From the NCBI GenBank assembly GCA_934157035.1, contig CAKPHG010000005.1, forward strand, positions 62,001 to 126,000: 64,000 nucleotides of DNA. The letters are read 5' to 3'. A program made the translations under genes and the position numbers. Below are positions 46,846 to 55,253 of this stretch, one piece after another (within the stretch, counting starts at the first letter, position 1; the number at the start of each line of letters is the position of its first letter). The DNA is from an uncultured Clostridia bacterium (GTDB lineage Bacteria; Bacillota; Clostridia; TANB77; CAG-508). A model generated the notes under the pieces. It saw nothing but the letters and a program-made list of their open reading frames with translations. It did not search any database and was not told the DNA's origin.

Positions 46846-46877
46846 GAAAAAAACACCTAGAATCATATAAGGAATAT

Positions 46878-46916
46878 AAGTAAAATCGGTGTAGTTTATA
46901 TACACCGATTTTACTT
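46878..46916 (+). terminator. Strong hairpin with plus-strand T run, between tRNA and ftsY
   Basis: A 16-bp stem AAGTAAAATCGGTGTA with its complement and a 7-base loop. On the plus strand it is followed by TTTTTAATTTTTTT, so it is a canonical terminator in the plus direction, although no plus-strand gene precedes it. On the minus strand the tail is weaker, but it may still end the tRNA transcript. Confidence 0.6.
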
Positions 46917-46982
46917 TTTAATTTTTTTGTCACTTTTCTTACAAATATAAAAATAAGCAAATCTCAAAAGACTCGCAATTAA

Positions 46983-47058
46983 TGGAGCTACTGGCCAGAA
47001 TCGAACTGGCGACCTACAGGTTACGAATCTGTTGCTCTACCAACTGAGCTACAGTAGC
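46983..47058 (-). tRNA. tRNA-Thr (anticodon CGU), CCA encoded
   Basis: A 76-base cloverleaf on the minus strand: acceptor GCTACTG/CAGTAGC, D stem GCTC/GAGC, T stem GCCAG/CTGGC, discriminator T, encoded CCA. The anticodon loop TTCGTAA gives CGU, reading the Thr codon ACG. The closing pair of the anticodon stem (31-39) is A-C, a mismatch. A perfect consensus promoter lies upstream. Confidence 0.92.
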
Positions 47059-47077
47059 ATTTTGAATTTACTTGTTT

Positions 47078-47106
47078 ATTATATATTTTTTATATTTTAC
47101 TGTCAA
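47078..47106 (-). promoter_or_regulatory. Perfect consensus sigma-A promoter of tRNA-Thr
   Basis: TTGACA (47101-47106) and TATAAT (47078-47083) on the minus strand, spacer exactly 17. Both hexamers match the consensus at all six positions, as expected for a stable RNA gene. Confidence 0.9.
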
Positions 47107-47143
47107 TTAAAATAATGTACAAAATTAATATTTTTAATGATAT

Positions 47144-47172
47144 TTGATTTTATTTCTAAAATATGGTATAAT
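47144..47172 (+). promoter_or_regulatory. Sigma-A promoter of the VanW/SH3 gene
   Basis: TTGATT (47144-47149) and TATAAT (47167-47172), spacer 17, with TGG just before the -10. AAGGGAGG before the ATG at 47217 is the ribosome binding site. Confidence 0.7.
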
Positions 47173-47216
47173 TAAGTGCACTTTAAAAATTTTATATATT
47201 AAGGGAGGATTTTCAA

Positions 47217-48026
47217 ATGAAAACTTTCAAAACTTTATTAGTAACATTAATAGTTTTTACTTCCTTCTGCTTGCCTATTCGGGCATATGCTAGCCCTTTA
47301 GAAGACAGCACTGATGAGGTAATAACGACCAACGAAGAGGAACCTTATGTTTTTACCATTAATGGTATGGATGCAACTGTAAGAGATACTGAAAGTCTCA
47401 ATTTACGGCAGAGCCCTTCTACCAATTCCAAAATATTAGCAACCATTTCCGCTGGTGAACATTTTACTATTGTTGATCAGACTGGCAAATGGTTTAGTGT
47501 TGTTTATAATGACATTTCCGGCTATGTATTTTGGAAATATGTTTCTTTTACTGAAGAAGAGCCCTCAGAGGATTCAAATCTTCTTGGACATTCTATTATT
47601 CATTATACTTCTAAGGATAATAGAGACACTAATATTAGTATTGCGTGCAATACTATTAATGGTATTGTTTTACAGCCTGGTGAAACATTTACATGGAGTA
47701 AAATAGTTGGCAAAGCTACCAAAGAAAAAGGATATTTGTCTGCTCCAGTTATTTTAAACCAAAAGGTAACAACTGGTCTTGGAGGAGGTATTTGCCAAGT
47801 AAGCAGTACTCTTTACAATGCTATATTAGACACTTCTATCGTTCCTGATGAAGTCCATAAGCATAGTATAGGTTCTTCTTATACAAAAAATGATGCAACA
47901 GTTGCTTATGGTTATATGGATTTTGTATTCACAAATTCTTACGATTTTCCTATAAAGATTGAAGCTTATAGCTATAAAGCTGTAATAAGCATTAAACTCT
48001 ATAAGGAACCTGTAACAGAAAATTAA
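47217..48026 (+). CDS. Secreted SH3b-VanW domain protein
   Basis: 269 residues: a signal peptide (cleavage likely after AYA, residue 24), an SH3b domain (about 55-108; SLNLRQSPSTNSKILATISA) and a VanW domain (about 120-265; NTINGIVLQPGETFTWSKIV, GGGICQVSSTLYNAIL). VanW proteins accompany glycopeptide resistance or act in the envelope, with unclear activity; the SH3b part suggests wall binding. One of only three plus-strand genes, with a more GC-mixed codon use than its neighbours. Confidence 0.93.
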   Translation: MKTFKTLLVTLIVFTSFCLPIRAYASPLEDSTDEVITTNEEEPYVFTINGMDATVRDTESLNLRQSPSTNSKILATISAGEHFTIVDQTGKWFSVVYNDISGYVFWKYVSFTEEEPSEDSNLLGHSIIHYTSKDNRDTNISIACNTINGIVLQPGETFTWSKIVGKATKEKGYLSAPVILNQKVTTGLGGGICQVSSTLYNAILDTSIVPDEVHKHSIGSSYTKNDATVAYGYMDFVFTNSYDFPIKIEAYSYKAVISIKLYKEPVTEN

Positions 48027-48043
48027 AACTGAATATCGTTTGT

Positions 48044-48081
48044 AAAAAAGAAAATCCAGAAAGTTCTGGATTTTCTTTTTT
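48044..48081. terminator. Bidirectional terminator between convergent surface-protein genes
   Basis: A 17-bp stem AAAAAAGAAAATCCAGA / TCTGGATTTTCTTTTTT with a 4-base loop. Runs of A before and T after serve the VanW gene (+) and the stalk protein gene (-). Confidence 0.9.
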
Positions 48082-48107
48082 TGCATTGTATTTTACTATA
48101 TATATTT

Positions 48108-49691
48108 TTAAAAATGTTTTCCTTTTTTACCAAACTTATTTTTATCCTTTGCATCTTTATCTTCTTCTATTTTTTCTGGTAATTCTCCTGGAAAATCTAT
48201 TTCATCATCTTCTTCATCTTCATATTTGTAGTTTTCATCGTCTTCTACTTCGTAATACATATTATCTTTGTTTCTGTTTTTTATAACATATATTACAACG
48301 CCTGTTAATATAATTAATGTTACTAATGCTATTCCACCATATATAAATATTTTATTATTTTTCAAATTGTCTGTTGTTTTTGTTTCTGCTTTATTGCTTA
48401 TTCTTTTATTAACATTTAATTGGTATGTAGCTGTTTTTTGTTCATCTTTAGATTTTACTATTATTGTTATAAGGTTTTCGCCTTCTACTAAATCTTGATT
48501 TCCTACTATTTCAATTAATGCATCTTCTTCTGTAGCAATAGCTTCAATATCTAATTTATCTAAATCTTTTACTTCTATAGTATATTCATATTTGTCTGTT
48601 TTAAATTCTTTGTCTATTTTTGTATCTTCAATTTTTAAAGATTTTAATCCAAAAGCTTTTTCTTCTTCTTTTATAACCTTTATCTCGTATAATTTAGTTG
48701 TTCCGTCTTCCGCACTTACTGAAATTATTACTAAATTATCTCCTATCTTTAAGTCTTCGTTTCCTTGAATGCTTACACTTGCTTTTTCATCTTCTGCTTT
48801 TGCTTCTATTTCTAATTTTTCTATTTCAGAGCTTACTTTTAAAGTGTAACTTGTTACATCTGCACTAAATTTAGGTTCTATTTCAAAATCTTTTATAGAT
48901 ATTGATGCTAAATTTGCATTATCTGATTTTTTTTCTTCTTCTGGTTTTGTACTTGTTAATAAACTACTTGAAACATATTTTGTTTGTCCATTATATGAAA
49001 CTCTATACCATACATATCCATTTATTTTTTCTGAAGATGTTCCTGTTATTGTTAATTCTGTTCCTTTTTCTATTTGTGTAGCTTCACTACTTGTTGACCA
49101 GCTTGCACGTAAGTTAATATTTCCTGTTGAATACATTTTTTGATTTGCATCCTTAAATGTTGGTTCTTTTGGTTGTGGTTCTGGATCAGGTGTTGGTGTT
49201 GGGTCTGGAGTAGGATCCGGTGTAGGATCTGGCGTTGGATCTGGAGTAGGATCTGGCGTTGGGTCTGGAGTAGGATCTGGCGTTGGGTCTGGTTCTGGGG
49301 CAGGTGTTGGTGTTGGATCTGGTTTTTTAGTTACTTCTACTGCTATAGACTTTTCTACCTCTACTGTATCTCCATTTTTATCTGTTATATCTCCAATTAA
49401 TTTCACTATATACTTTCCTGCTACTGATGTATCCATTTTAAAACTCTTATTTATCGTTGTTTCTGATAAATCTGATGTTTGTGATGCATAACTATCTCCT
49501 GTTATCTTATCTCCTGTTACTGTCAAATTCCATGCAGCTGCTGTAAAACTTACATTTATAGTTACTTCTGTTCCTTCTTCCACTTTTGTTGAAGTTGCAC
49601 TAATTGAAGTACTTGCTGCATTTACTTTTATAGTTCCCATCGCTATCATTATAGCTAAAACTACAAAAAAAACTATTTTTCTTATTTTCAT
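48108..49691 (-). CDS. Surface protein: proline-rich stalk, SH3b, cadherin-like domains, C-terminal membrane anchor
   Basis: 527 residues. Signal peptide (MKIRKIVFFVVLAIMIAMGT), a beta-sandwich domain (about 30-125), a stalk of repeated DPTP units (about 128-170), an SH3b domain (about 180-245; NINLRASWSTSSEATQIEKG), and two cadherin-like beta-sandwich repeats (about 258-345 and 350-430). A membrane segment (about 445-468) and a strongly acidic, then basic, cytoplasmic tail follow. It is 13 bases downstream of the dockerin hydrolase gene. Probably wall-spanning; adhesive or sensing role is inferred. Confidence 0.88.
   Translation of the reverse strand: MKIRKIVFFVVLAIMIAMGTIKVNAASTSISATSTKVEEGTEVTINVSFTAAAWNLTVTGDKITGDSYASQTSDLSETTINKSFKMDTSVAGKYIVKLIGDITDKNGDTVEVEKSIAVEVTKKPDPTPTPAPEPDPTPDPTPDPTPDPTPDPTPDPTPDPTPDPTPTPDPEPQPKEPTFKDANQKMYSTGNINLRASWSTSSEATQIEKGTELTITGTSSEKINGYVWYRVSYNGQTKYVSSSLLTSTKPEEEKKSDNANLASISIKDFEIEPKFSADVTSYTLKVSSEIEKLEIEAKAEDEKASVSIQGNEDLKIGDNLVIISVSAEDGTTKLYEIKVIKEEEKAFGLKSLKIEDTKIDKEFKTDKYEYTIEVKDLDKLDIEAIATEEDALIEIVGNQDLVEGENLITIIVKSKDEQKTATYQLNVNKRISNKAETKTTDNLKNNKIFIYGGIALVTLIILTGVVIYVIKNRNKDNMYYEVEDDENYKYEDEEDDEIDFPGELPEKIEEDKDAKDKNKFGKKGKHF
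49185..49320 (-). repeat. Short tandem repeat encoding DPTP stalk
   Basis: About ten 12-base units coding DPTP, with GGATCTGG/GGTCTGG variants alternating with a 24-base rhythm. Such repeats change copy number easily and would vary stalk length. Confidence 0.85.
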
Positions 49692-49704
49692 TTTATCCTC
49701 CTAT

Positions 49705-51918
49705 CTATAAAGAAAACTCTGCTTCTTTTAATAAATATTTTTGTATATAGAATAAATCTCCTGAATTTATTTTATTATCTTTGTTTACATCGCATGCTTT
49801 TTTTGCATTTTCGTCAAGGTTTGATTTTTTTAGCAAATATTTCTGTGTATAAAATAAATCTCCTGAATTTATTTTGCCATCTCCATTTGCGTCTCCCAAT
49901 TTTACCACTGTACAAGTAAAGTTATTTATTGTTATAGTATATCCCGTTCCTATATTTCCTGAATTTATTACTTCTCCTTTTGCATTTTTTACTACTGCTG
50001 TATTATTGTAATTTTTAATATTTTCTACTGTTGTACTAGGTATGCAAATAAGTTTACCATCTTTTAACTTAGTAGTTATATCATCAGTTACTATCTTGCC
50101 ATCATTTTCGTTTAGATCTTTTGTTACAACTTCTATATAATCTTCTGTTGAATCTCCTCTAGCAATATATCCTTCTATTCCATTAGGTGTAACTATTTTA
50201 TCCCAAATAAACCCATTTTCATTAGAAGCATTTGCTTTAGTTCTTGTTAAAAAATCTCCGTTTTCAGCATAACTGATTATTTCTCCTGATATTCCTGGCG
50301 TTTTTCTTATTTTTACTCCAGATTTGCATATTACTTTTACTATTTCAATTTTATCACCTGATGAATCTACTTCTCCTGGTTTTGACAAATATTTTTGTTG
50401 TATATAACCTTGTCTACCATCTTCTAATTTTACTCTTTCCCATATAAATCCATCTAAATTATATTTTCCAGTTTCTATTTTTGTTAAAGCTTGACCTTTA
50501 GTCAATATTGTTACAACTGTTGTTCCATTTAAACCTGGTCCATTTCTTAAATATGTAGATGTGTTTGCAACTGCTGTTTCGTTTGTATTTGTTATATCTT
50601 CAATTTCTACTATATAATTTCTTACAACATATCCAATAGTTCCATTTGGTAAAACTACCTTATCCCAATAGTAACCGCCTTTTGTTATTGTTGCTTTTTC
50701 TATTCTAAGTAAAGTATCTCCTGTATTTACTTTAGCTATACTGCTATAACTTGTTCCTGCTCCACTTCTTACATTAACTTCTGTTCCTTTAATTTTTATG
50801 TTCTGAGTTACAATTAATGCATCTTTGGGTTCCTCATAAGGTGTTTCTGGCATATTTTCATATACAGGAATTACAAATTCTATTGCGTTATCTACAAATC
50901 CTAATTCTTCGTAAGCTTTTCTTACTTTTAAACTTTCTGTAGCAGAGGCAGATACATTTTGCATATATTGAAAATAATATAATGTTCCATCTGAATTGTC
51001 TACATCAAATTTTTGTAAGTATAATGTGTCTTGTCCATCATTAATATAGTTTTTAGCTAATACTTTTGCTCCTTCTTTTATAGAAATTTCTGGGTTTGTC
51101 CAACCTTTTGATTTTGCATGTGCTAATCCGTTTACTATAACTTCTGCATCTGTTGATCCAGAAGCTTTTATATTTAAGTAATTATAATATCCAACATATC
51201 CAGGATATGTTCCTGTTGCTGTGCTTCCAGGTCTTGAGCCTCCACCTTGTTCTTGGTTAAGTCTTGAAGCTAAGTGATATGGACTAATTCCTGCTTCTTG
51301 TGCTGCTTCAAATATAACTTGTGCATAAGTCTTTTCTATAGTTTCAGTGTTTCCTTCTGTATTAGTATATGTTATTTTATCTCCTTGCATATATTTCATA
51401 TTTGAGATTATTTTTTCTACACCTTCTACTTTTTGTGTTTCTTTATTATATGCTAAATTTTCAAATTCAAATATATATGTATCATTTAGCCAATTTCTTG
51501 GGTCCATATAATAACATACTGTTGCTTCTGAAGCACATCTCCATGAAGTTCCTCCCCTTGGAGTGTCTCCACATATGCTACATTTCCATGCATCAGACTT
51601 ACTTGCTGGTACAACATTTCTTCCATGAACCTCTGTTGTTTCCATTTTTATTGTTTGGTTCCAATCTAGACCAGTATAAAATATTGTAAATTTCCAATTT
51701 GGATGATCTTTCTTTAATTTTTCTATTAATTCTGTGTATCCAGGATAATCTTTCAAGCTTCCTGTATATGGTTCTCTCTTTTGTACTATTGTTTGTGCCA
51801 TAACTTTATTTATATTTACAAAACTTAAAATAATATAAGAAACTAAAGTTAGTAATATTGTAATTGCTACTAACTTCAGTCTCTTACATTCTTTTAAATT
51901 AAGATGAATGATACTCAT
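49705..51918 (-). CDS. Secreted glucosaminidase with SH3b repeats and C-terminal dockerin
   Basis: 737 residues. N-terminal membrane/signal segment (about 15-40), a glucosaminidase-like catalytic region (about 50-345) with SPYHLASRLNQEQGGGSRPG, four SH3b-like repeats (about 365-610; VNVRSGAGTSYSSIAKVNTG, STYLRNGPGLNGTTV, VKIRKTPGISGEI), and a type I dockerin (about 675-737). The dockerin has two calcium-loop repeats, DANGDGKINSGDLFYTQKYL and DVNKDNKINSGDLFYIQKYL. It likely cuts peptidoglycan; the dockerin would attach it to a cohesin, and no cohesin gene is visible here. RBS GGGAGG. Confidence 0.92.
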   Translation of the reverse strand: MSIIHLNLKECKRLKLVAITILLTLVSYIILSFVNINKVMAQTIVQKREPYTGSLKDYPGYTELIEKLKKDHPNWKFTIFYTGLDWNQTIKMETTEVHGRNVVPASKSDAWKCSICGDTPRGGTSWRCASEATVCYYMDPRNWLNDTYIFEFENLAYNKETQKVEGVEKIISNMKYMQGDKITYTNTEGNTETIEKTYAQVIFEAAQEAGISPYHLASRLNQEQGGGSRPGSTATGTYPGYVGYYNYLNIKASGSTDAEVIVNGLAHAKSKGWTNPEISIKEGAKVLAKNYINDGQDTLYLQKFDVDNSDGTLYYFQYMQNVSASATESLKVRKAYEELGFVDNAIEFVIPVYENMPETPYEEPKDALIVTQNIKIKGTEVNVRSGAGTSYSSIAKVNTGDTLLRIEKATITKGGYYWDKVVLPNGTIGYVVRNYIVEIEDITNTNETAVANTSTYLRNGPGLNGTTVVTILTKGQALTKIETGKYNLDGFIWERVKLEDGRQGYIQQKYLSKPGEVDSSGDKIEIVKVICKSGVKIRKTPGISGEIISYAENGDFLTRTKANASNENGFIWDKIVTPNGIEGYIARGDSTEDYIEVVTKDLNENDGKIVTDDITTKLKDGKLICIPSTTVENIKNYNNTAVVKNAKGEVINSGNIGTGYTITINNFTCTVVKLGDANGDGKINSGDLFYTQKYLLKKSNLDENAKKACDVNKDNKINSGDLFYIQKYLLKEAEFSL

Positions 51919-51968
51919 TTTTTCCTCCCAAAAGTAAACTTTATTTTAGTCAACTTCTTTACAATTAA

Positions 51969-51997
51969 ATTATATCATTCACTAAAAATACCGTCAA
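51969..51997 (-). promoter_or_regulatory. Sigma-A promoter of the dockerin hydrolase gene
   Basis: TTGACG (51992-51997) and TATAAT (51969-51974) on the minus strand, spacer 17, about 50 bases before the start codon. It probably serves the downstream stalk-protein gene too. Confidence 0.78.
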
Positions 51998-52060
51998 TAA
52001 AATTCATAAAACTTATAAAAATGTAATATTATAGTAATATTTATGTCTTTTTGTAATATT

Positions 52061-52342
52061 TTATTCTATTTTCTTTTTTTCTTCTTGTGCATTTATACAT
52101 TTTTCTGGATTTTTAAAACTTAAATACCAATTCATTCCGTTTCTATTTTCTGCTATTATTTTGAATGGAATTACTATACCTGTTTTACAGTATATATCAT
52201 ATACCCATGCTAAATGTGAAGGATTACTATCTACGCTTAATCCTATTAAACAAGTACTTAATCTTTCAAAATATCCATTAGCTTCAGAAAATGCTATCAT
52301 TTCTGTAGTGCATACAAGGGTACCAGTATGTATAGTTTTCAA
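52061..52342 (-). pseudogene. Peroxiredoxin remnant: 5'-truncated with internal deletion
   Basis: The product reads VCTTEMIAFSEANGYFERL through KTGIVIPFKIIAENRNGMNW to CINAQEEKKKIE. It matches the peroxiredoxin copy at 60810, but the N-terminus before the peroxidatic Cys is missing and about 98 residues in the middle are gone. The deletion joins two copies of CTGCTATT that lie 294 bases apart in the longer copy. The frame opens with TTG and has no ribosome binding site, so it is probably dead. Confidence 0.8.
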
Positions 52343-52382
52343 ACTTTTTTTAATCTATTATTTTAATAACATGTTATTTTAA

Positions 52383-52424
52383 AAAAAGTAAAGGCTATTA
52401 AATTTTTAATAGCCTTTACTTTTT
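52383..52424 (-). terminator. Terminator of greA
   Basis: A near-perfect 20-bp stem around AAGTAAAGGCTATTAAA with a tiny loop, and T runs on both strands, immediately after the greA stop at 52439. Confidence 0.88.
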
Positions 52425-52438
52425 CTTTACATATAAAG

Positions 52439-52915
52439 TTATGATATTTCAACAATTTTTACTACAGTTACATTTCCGTTTACTGTATAACTACCTTCAA
52501 ATCCGACAGTTTTATCTATCAAACATTTTCCTAACGGTGATTCTATTGAAACAATATTTTTAAGCATGTTTCCATATCCTCCTGTTATTGTATATGTCTC
52601 TTCTTCTTCAACACCATCAAATTTAAGTTTTACAGTAACTTTAGAACCAATTGCTACTTTGCCGTCTGCATTGTTAGTTTCCTCTTTAATATCAATAATC
52701 TCTGCCTCATCAAATTTTGACTTCAAATCAGCAATTTCCCTTAAAAGTCCTCTTTCTTTGATTTCTGCTTGTTCAAAAGCAAAGTTGTCATGGAATCCAT
52801 CTCCTTCTTCTTCATAAGCAGACCCCTTGTACTTTCCGAGTTCTTTTAATTCTTTCCGTTTTTTGTCAATCATATTGCGCATTTCATCTGCTTCTTTAAT
52901 TGTTAATCTTAACAT
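52439..52915 (-). CDS. GreA/GreB-family transcription factor
   Basis: 158 residues: an N-terminal coiled coil (about 1-75) with DGFHDNFAFEQAEIKERGLL where GreA has its tip and second helix, and a C-terminal FKBP-like Gre domain (about 85-158; IGSKVTVKLKFDGVEEEETY, SPLGKCLIDKTVGFEG). It would bind the RNA polymerase secondary channel. The tip acids differ from classical GreA, so it may be a paralogue. RBS AAAGGAGG. The coding bias is less AT-rich than that of its neighbours. Confidence 0.88.
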   Translation of the reverse strand: MLRLTIKEADEMRNMIDKKRKELKELGKYKGSAYEEEGDGFHDNFAFEQAEIKERGLLREIADLKSKFDEAEIIDIKEETNNADGKVAIGSKVTVKLKFDGVEEEETYTITGGYGNMLKNIVSIESPLGKCLIDKTVGFEGSYTVNGNVTVVKIVEIS

Positions 52916-53010
52916 AAGTTACCTCCTTTACTTTATATGTTTTTATATATAAAAAGCATTTAGCTTTTTTATCGGTAATTATAAATTATTAATCTATACT
53001 AATTTTTTAA

Positions 53011-53577
53011 TTAATATTTTTCTAATATTTTAAATAAACCTTTAGCAAACATTTCTCTAAAGTTTTCATCACTTTCAAGTTTATCTTTTACAATTCCACC
53101 ATACATATCTTGTTCAGATCCTTGTATTTCTATTAATTTAATAAATTCTTCTACTTCTTGTACTTCATTTTCTGAATCTTGATATTCTATTTCTACAAAA
53201 TTTCCAAGAATGTCAAACTCATCTATAAATATTTTTAAATTTTTATATTTTCTAACTTCTCTTGTTCTTTTTAAATACAAGTATGGTTCCATTCCAATCA
53301 ATTTTAAATAGTTAACTCCATCTGCAACTTTTTCTAATTTTATAGCTTGTTCCATACATTCATTTTTATTTATATAATTTTTTACTTCAAGAGTTTTATT
53401 GTTTCCTTTTTGTCTTATTCTACAAATAAAACCATATTTTGAATATGAATTAAATCCGTCATACCCACAAGTTATATCTAACATTTCCATTTTTTCTTTA
53501 TATGGAGTTGTATTTTTAATAATTTCTCCAATTTGTTCTTTGCTAATTAAATATCTTACTTCTTTTTCTTTTTCCAT
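53011..53577 (-). CDS. CYTH domain protein
   Basis: 188 residues with the CYTH tunnel-fold pattern: N-terminal EKEVRYLI, FICRIRQKGNNKTLEVKNYI, ACIDIC FIDEFDILGNFVEIEYQD near residue 130. CYTH enzymes act on triphosphates (adenylate cyclase IV, thiamine triphosphatase, polyphosphatase). GTG at 53592 opens the frame, but AGGTGG overlaps it and fits the ATG at 53577. It is 34 bases downstream of the radical SAM gene and may belong to that operon. Confidence 0.88.
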   Translation of the reverse strand: MEKEKEVRYLISKEQIGEIIKNTTPYKEKMEMLDITCGYDGFNSYSKYGFICRIRQKGNNKTLEVKNYINKNECMEQAIKLEKVADGVNYLKLIGMEPYLYLKRTREVRKYKNLKIFIDEFDILGNFVEIEYQDSENEVQEVEEFIKLIEIQGSEQDMYGGIVKDKLESDENFREMFAKGLFKILEKY

Positions 53578-53611
53578 TTTTCTTAACACCACCTATGTAA
53601 AATTGCTATAT

Positions 53612-54523
53612 CTATAATACCACATTTTTCTCAAATGGACAACCTTTTCCAAGTTTTTCAAAGGATTCTTTCAATTTTTTTGCAAGTTCTACTTCATTTC
53701 TATTTTTTATATCATTCATTAATTCAATTTCATCTTTTTTCATTCTACATACTTTTGCATTTCCATCTGGTGTGATAAACACATCGTTATTTTTATTGCA
53801 AAAGTCACTTGGAGAATCAAAATCTAATGATCTTGAACAAAAACATTTTGTTGTATAAATATAACTATCTTTCGTATTTGAAAATTTTGTTTTTCTATCA
53901 TTAGTTTCCAAAATAGTATGACCATTACTTAATAAGAATGCTTGTAAGTTTTCTATTGCAATAAAATCTTTGCAATTCTTTGGGAAAAGTTCTATAAATT
54001 TTATATTTAATTTATTTCCTTTTGCAAACTCTATTAAATCAGTTACTTTCTCATAAATGTTTTCACAATTTATAAAAGCATAATTTAAGTTTATTTCTAA
54101 GTTAGGATATTTACTTCTAACTATTTTTATATTATTAATTACTTTTTCAAAAGTATCTTTCTTCCCTACAATTTTCTCATACTCATCTTTATTTAGAGAG
54201 TGCATAGAAATATTTAATTTTTTTATATATTTACATGCTTCTATTTTTTCTTTTAAATAACTTCCATTAGTTACTACTGTAAGTTCACATCCTAGTTCAT
54301 CAAGACCTTTAACTACATCTACTATATTTTTTAATATAAAAGGTTCTCCCCCTGTTAAAGTCATTCTAGTCATTTGTAAATTTCTATTTGCCGCTTCATA
54401 TAGATAGATTAAATCTTCTGTTGTTAACATTGTTTTTTTCATTTTGTATAATCCTTCATGATGACAAAAATAACAGTTATAGTTACAAGCTTGAGTAATA
54501 ATAATTCTTAATTCTTGTTTCAT
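53612..54523 (-). CDS. MoaA-like radical SAM enzyme
   Basis: 303 residues. The cluster motif is CNYNCYFC at residues 13-20, then LTGGEPFILKNIVDVVKGLD and VTNGSYLKEKIEACKYIKKL. A second cysteine set near the C-terminus (KCFCSRSLDFDSPSDFCNKN ... AKVCRM, then CPF) recalls the auxiliary cluster of MoaA but with different spacing, so this is not clearly MoaA itself. No other molybdopterin gene is present. It is 1 base downstream of the methyltransferase. Confidence 0.9.
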   Translation of the reverse strand: MKQELRIIITQACNYNCYFCHHEGLYKMKKTMLTTEDLIYLYEAANRNLQMTRMTLTGGEPFILKNIVDVVKGLDELGCELTVVTNGSYLKEKIEACKYIKKLNISMHSLNKDEYEKIVGKKDTFEKVINNIKIVRSKYPNLEINLNYAFINCENIYEKVTDLIEFAKGNKLNIKFIELFPKNCKDFIAIENLQAFLLSNGHTILETNDRKTKFSNTKDSYIYTTKCFCSRSLDFDSPSDFCNKNNDVFITPDGNAKVCRMKKDEIELMNDIKNRNEVELAKKLKESFEKLGKGCPFEKNVVL

Positions 54524-54524
54524 C

Positions 54525-55235
54525 TTATTTTACCTTTCTCGCTAATAAATATCCAAATCTATGAAAATGATCATAAGTTGTAACAACGTGTCCTGCTTCA
54601 AATACAGGTTTTTTTTGTTCATAATAAGAAATTATTTTCCATCCTTCTCCTAAATATTTCTTAGCTTCCCCATTTCTAAAAAATTTATATTCGGGATATT
54701 TCTCATAATCCGCTTCATCTAACGCCATCATATAATCAATATATAATAATCCATCTTTTTTTACTATATTCTTTAATTTATCTATTTTCTCTTTTAAAGT
54801 AAATTGATTATTAATTGTATAATGTAAAGAACAACTTGTAAAAACAACATTAAATTTTTCAGTTGGTGGATTTTTATAAAAATCTCTTTCTTCTATTTTT
54901 GCATATTTAGTTACCCCTTCTAATTCCAATCTTTTTTTTACACCTAGTACTTCAATTTCTTCTAATTCATATTTGGGTGATACAAAATCCGGTGAATATT
55001 TATATTTTGGGTTTCCTGGTCTAATTGGTCTTTCTTTAATTCCACCATATAAATCTATTTTATCAATATCATATCCTGTTACTTTTGCATTGTTTCTTGC
55101 AAACGGCATTAAAAACTTACCATCTGAACATCCAACAATACATACAGTATAATTATTCTCCCATTTTTCTTCTGCTAAATTCATTAATTTATAAATTCTT
55201 GTTGGTGGATTCCCCCATATACTTTTAGTTTTCAT
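54525..55235 (-). CDS. SAM-dependent methyltransferase (TehB-like)
   Basis: 236 residues of class I fold: VCIVGCSDGKFLMPFARNN (motif I), VTGYDID, FNVVFTSCSLHYTINNQFTL (motif IV) and KDGLLYIDYMMALDEADYEK. The C-terminal FEAGHVVTTYDHFHRFGYLL is a distinctive conserved-looking block. The substrate is unknown. It sits between the U32 and radical SAM genes with gaps of 18 and 1 bases, so it surely acts in the same pathway. Confidence 0.9.
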   Translation of the reverse strand: MKTKSIWGNPPTRIYKLMNLAEEKWENNYTVCIVGCSDGKFLMPFARNNAKVTGYDIDKIDLYGGIKERPIRPGNPKYKYSPDFVSPKYELEEIEVLGVKKRLELEGVTKYAKIEERDFYKNPPTEKFNVVFTSCSLHYTINNQFTLKEKIDKLKNIVKKDGLLYIDYMMALDEADYEKYPEYKFFRNGEAKKYLGEGWKIISYYEQKKPVFEAGHVVTTYDHFHRFGYLLARKVK

Positions 55236-55253
55236 TTAACTATCACTCCTTTA

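Noticed and set aside
49185..49320. Proline-rich repeat as a mobile or regulatory repeat
   Set aside because: It codes in frame for a DPTP stalk between folded domains.
53612..54523. Calling the radical SAM enzyme MoaA of molybdopterin synthesis
   Set aside because: C-terminal cysteine spacing differs from MoaA and no other molybdopterin gene is nearby.
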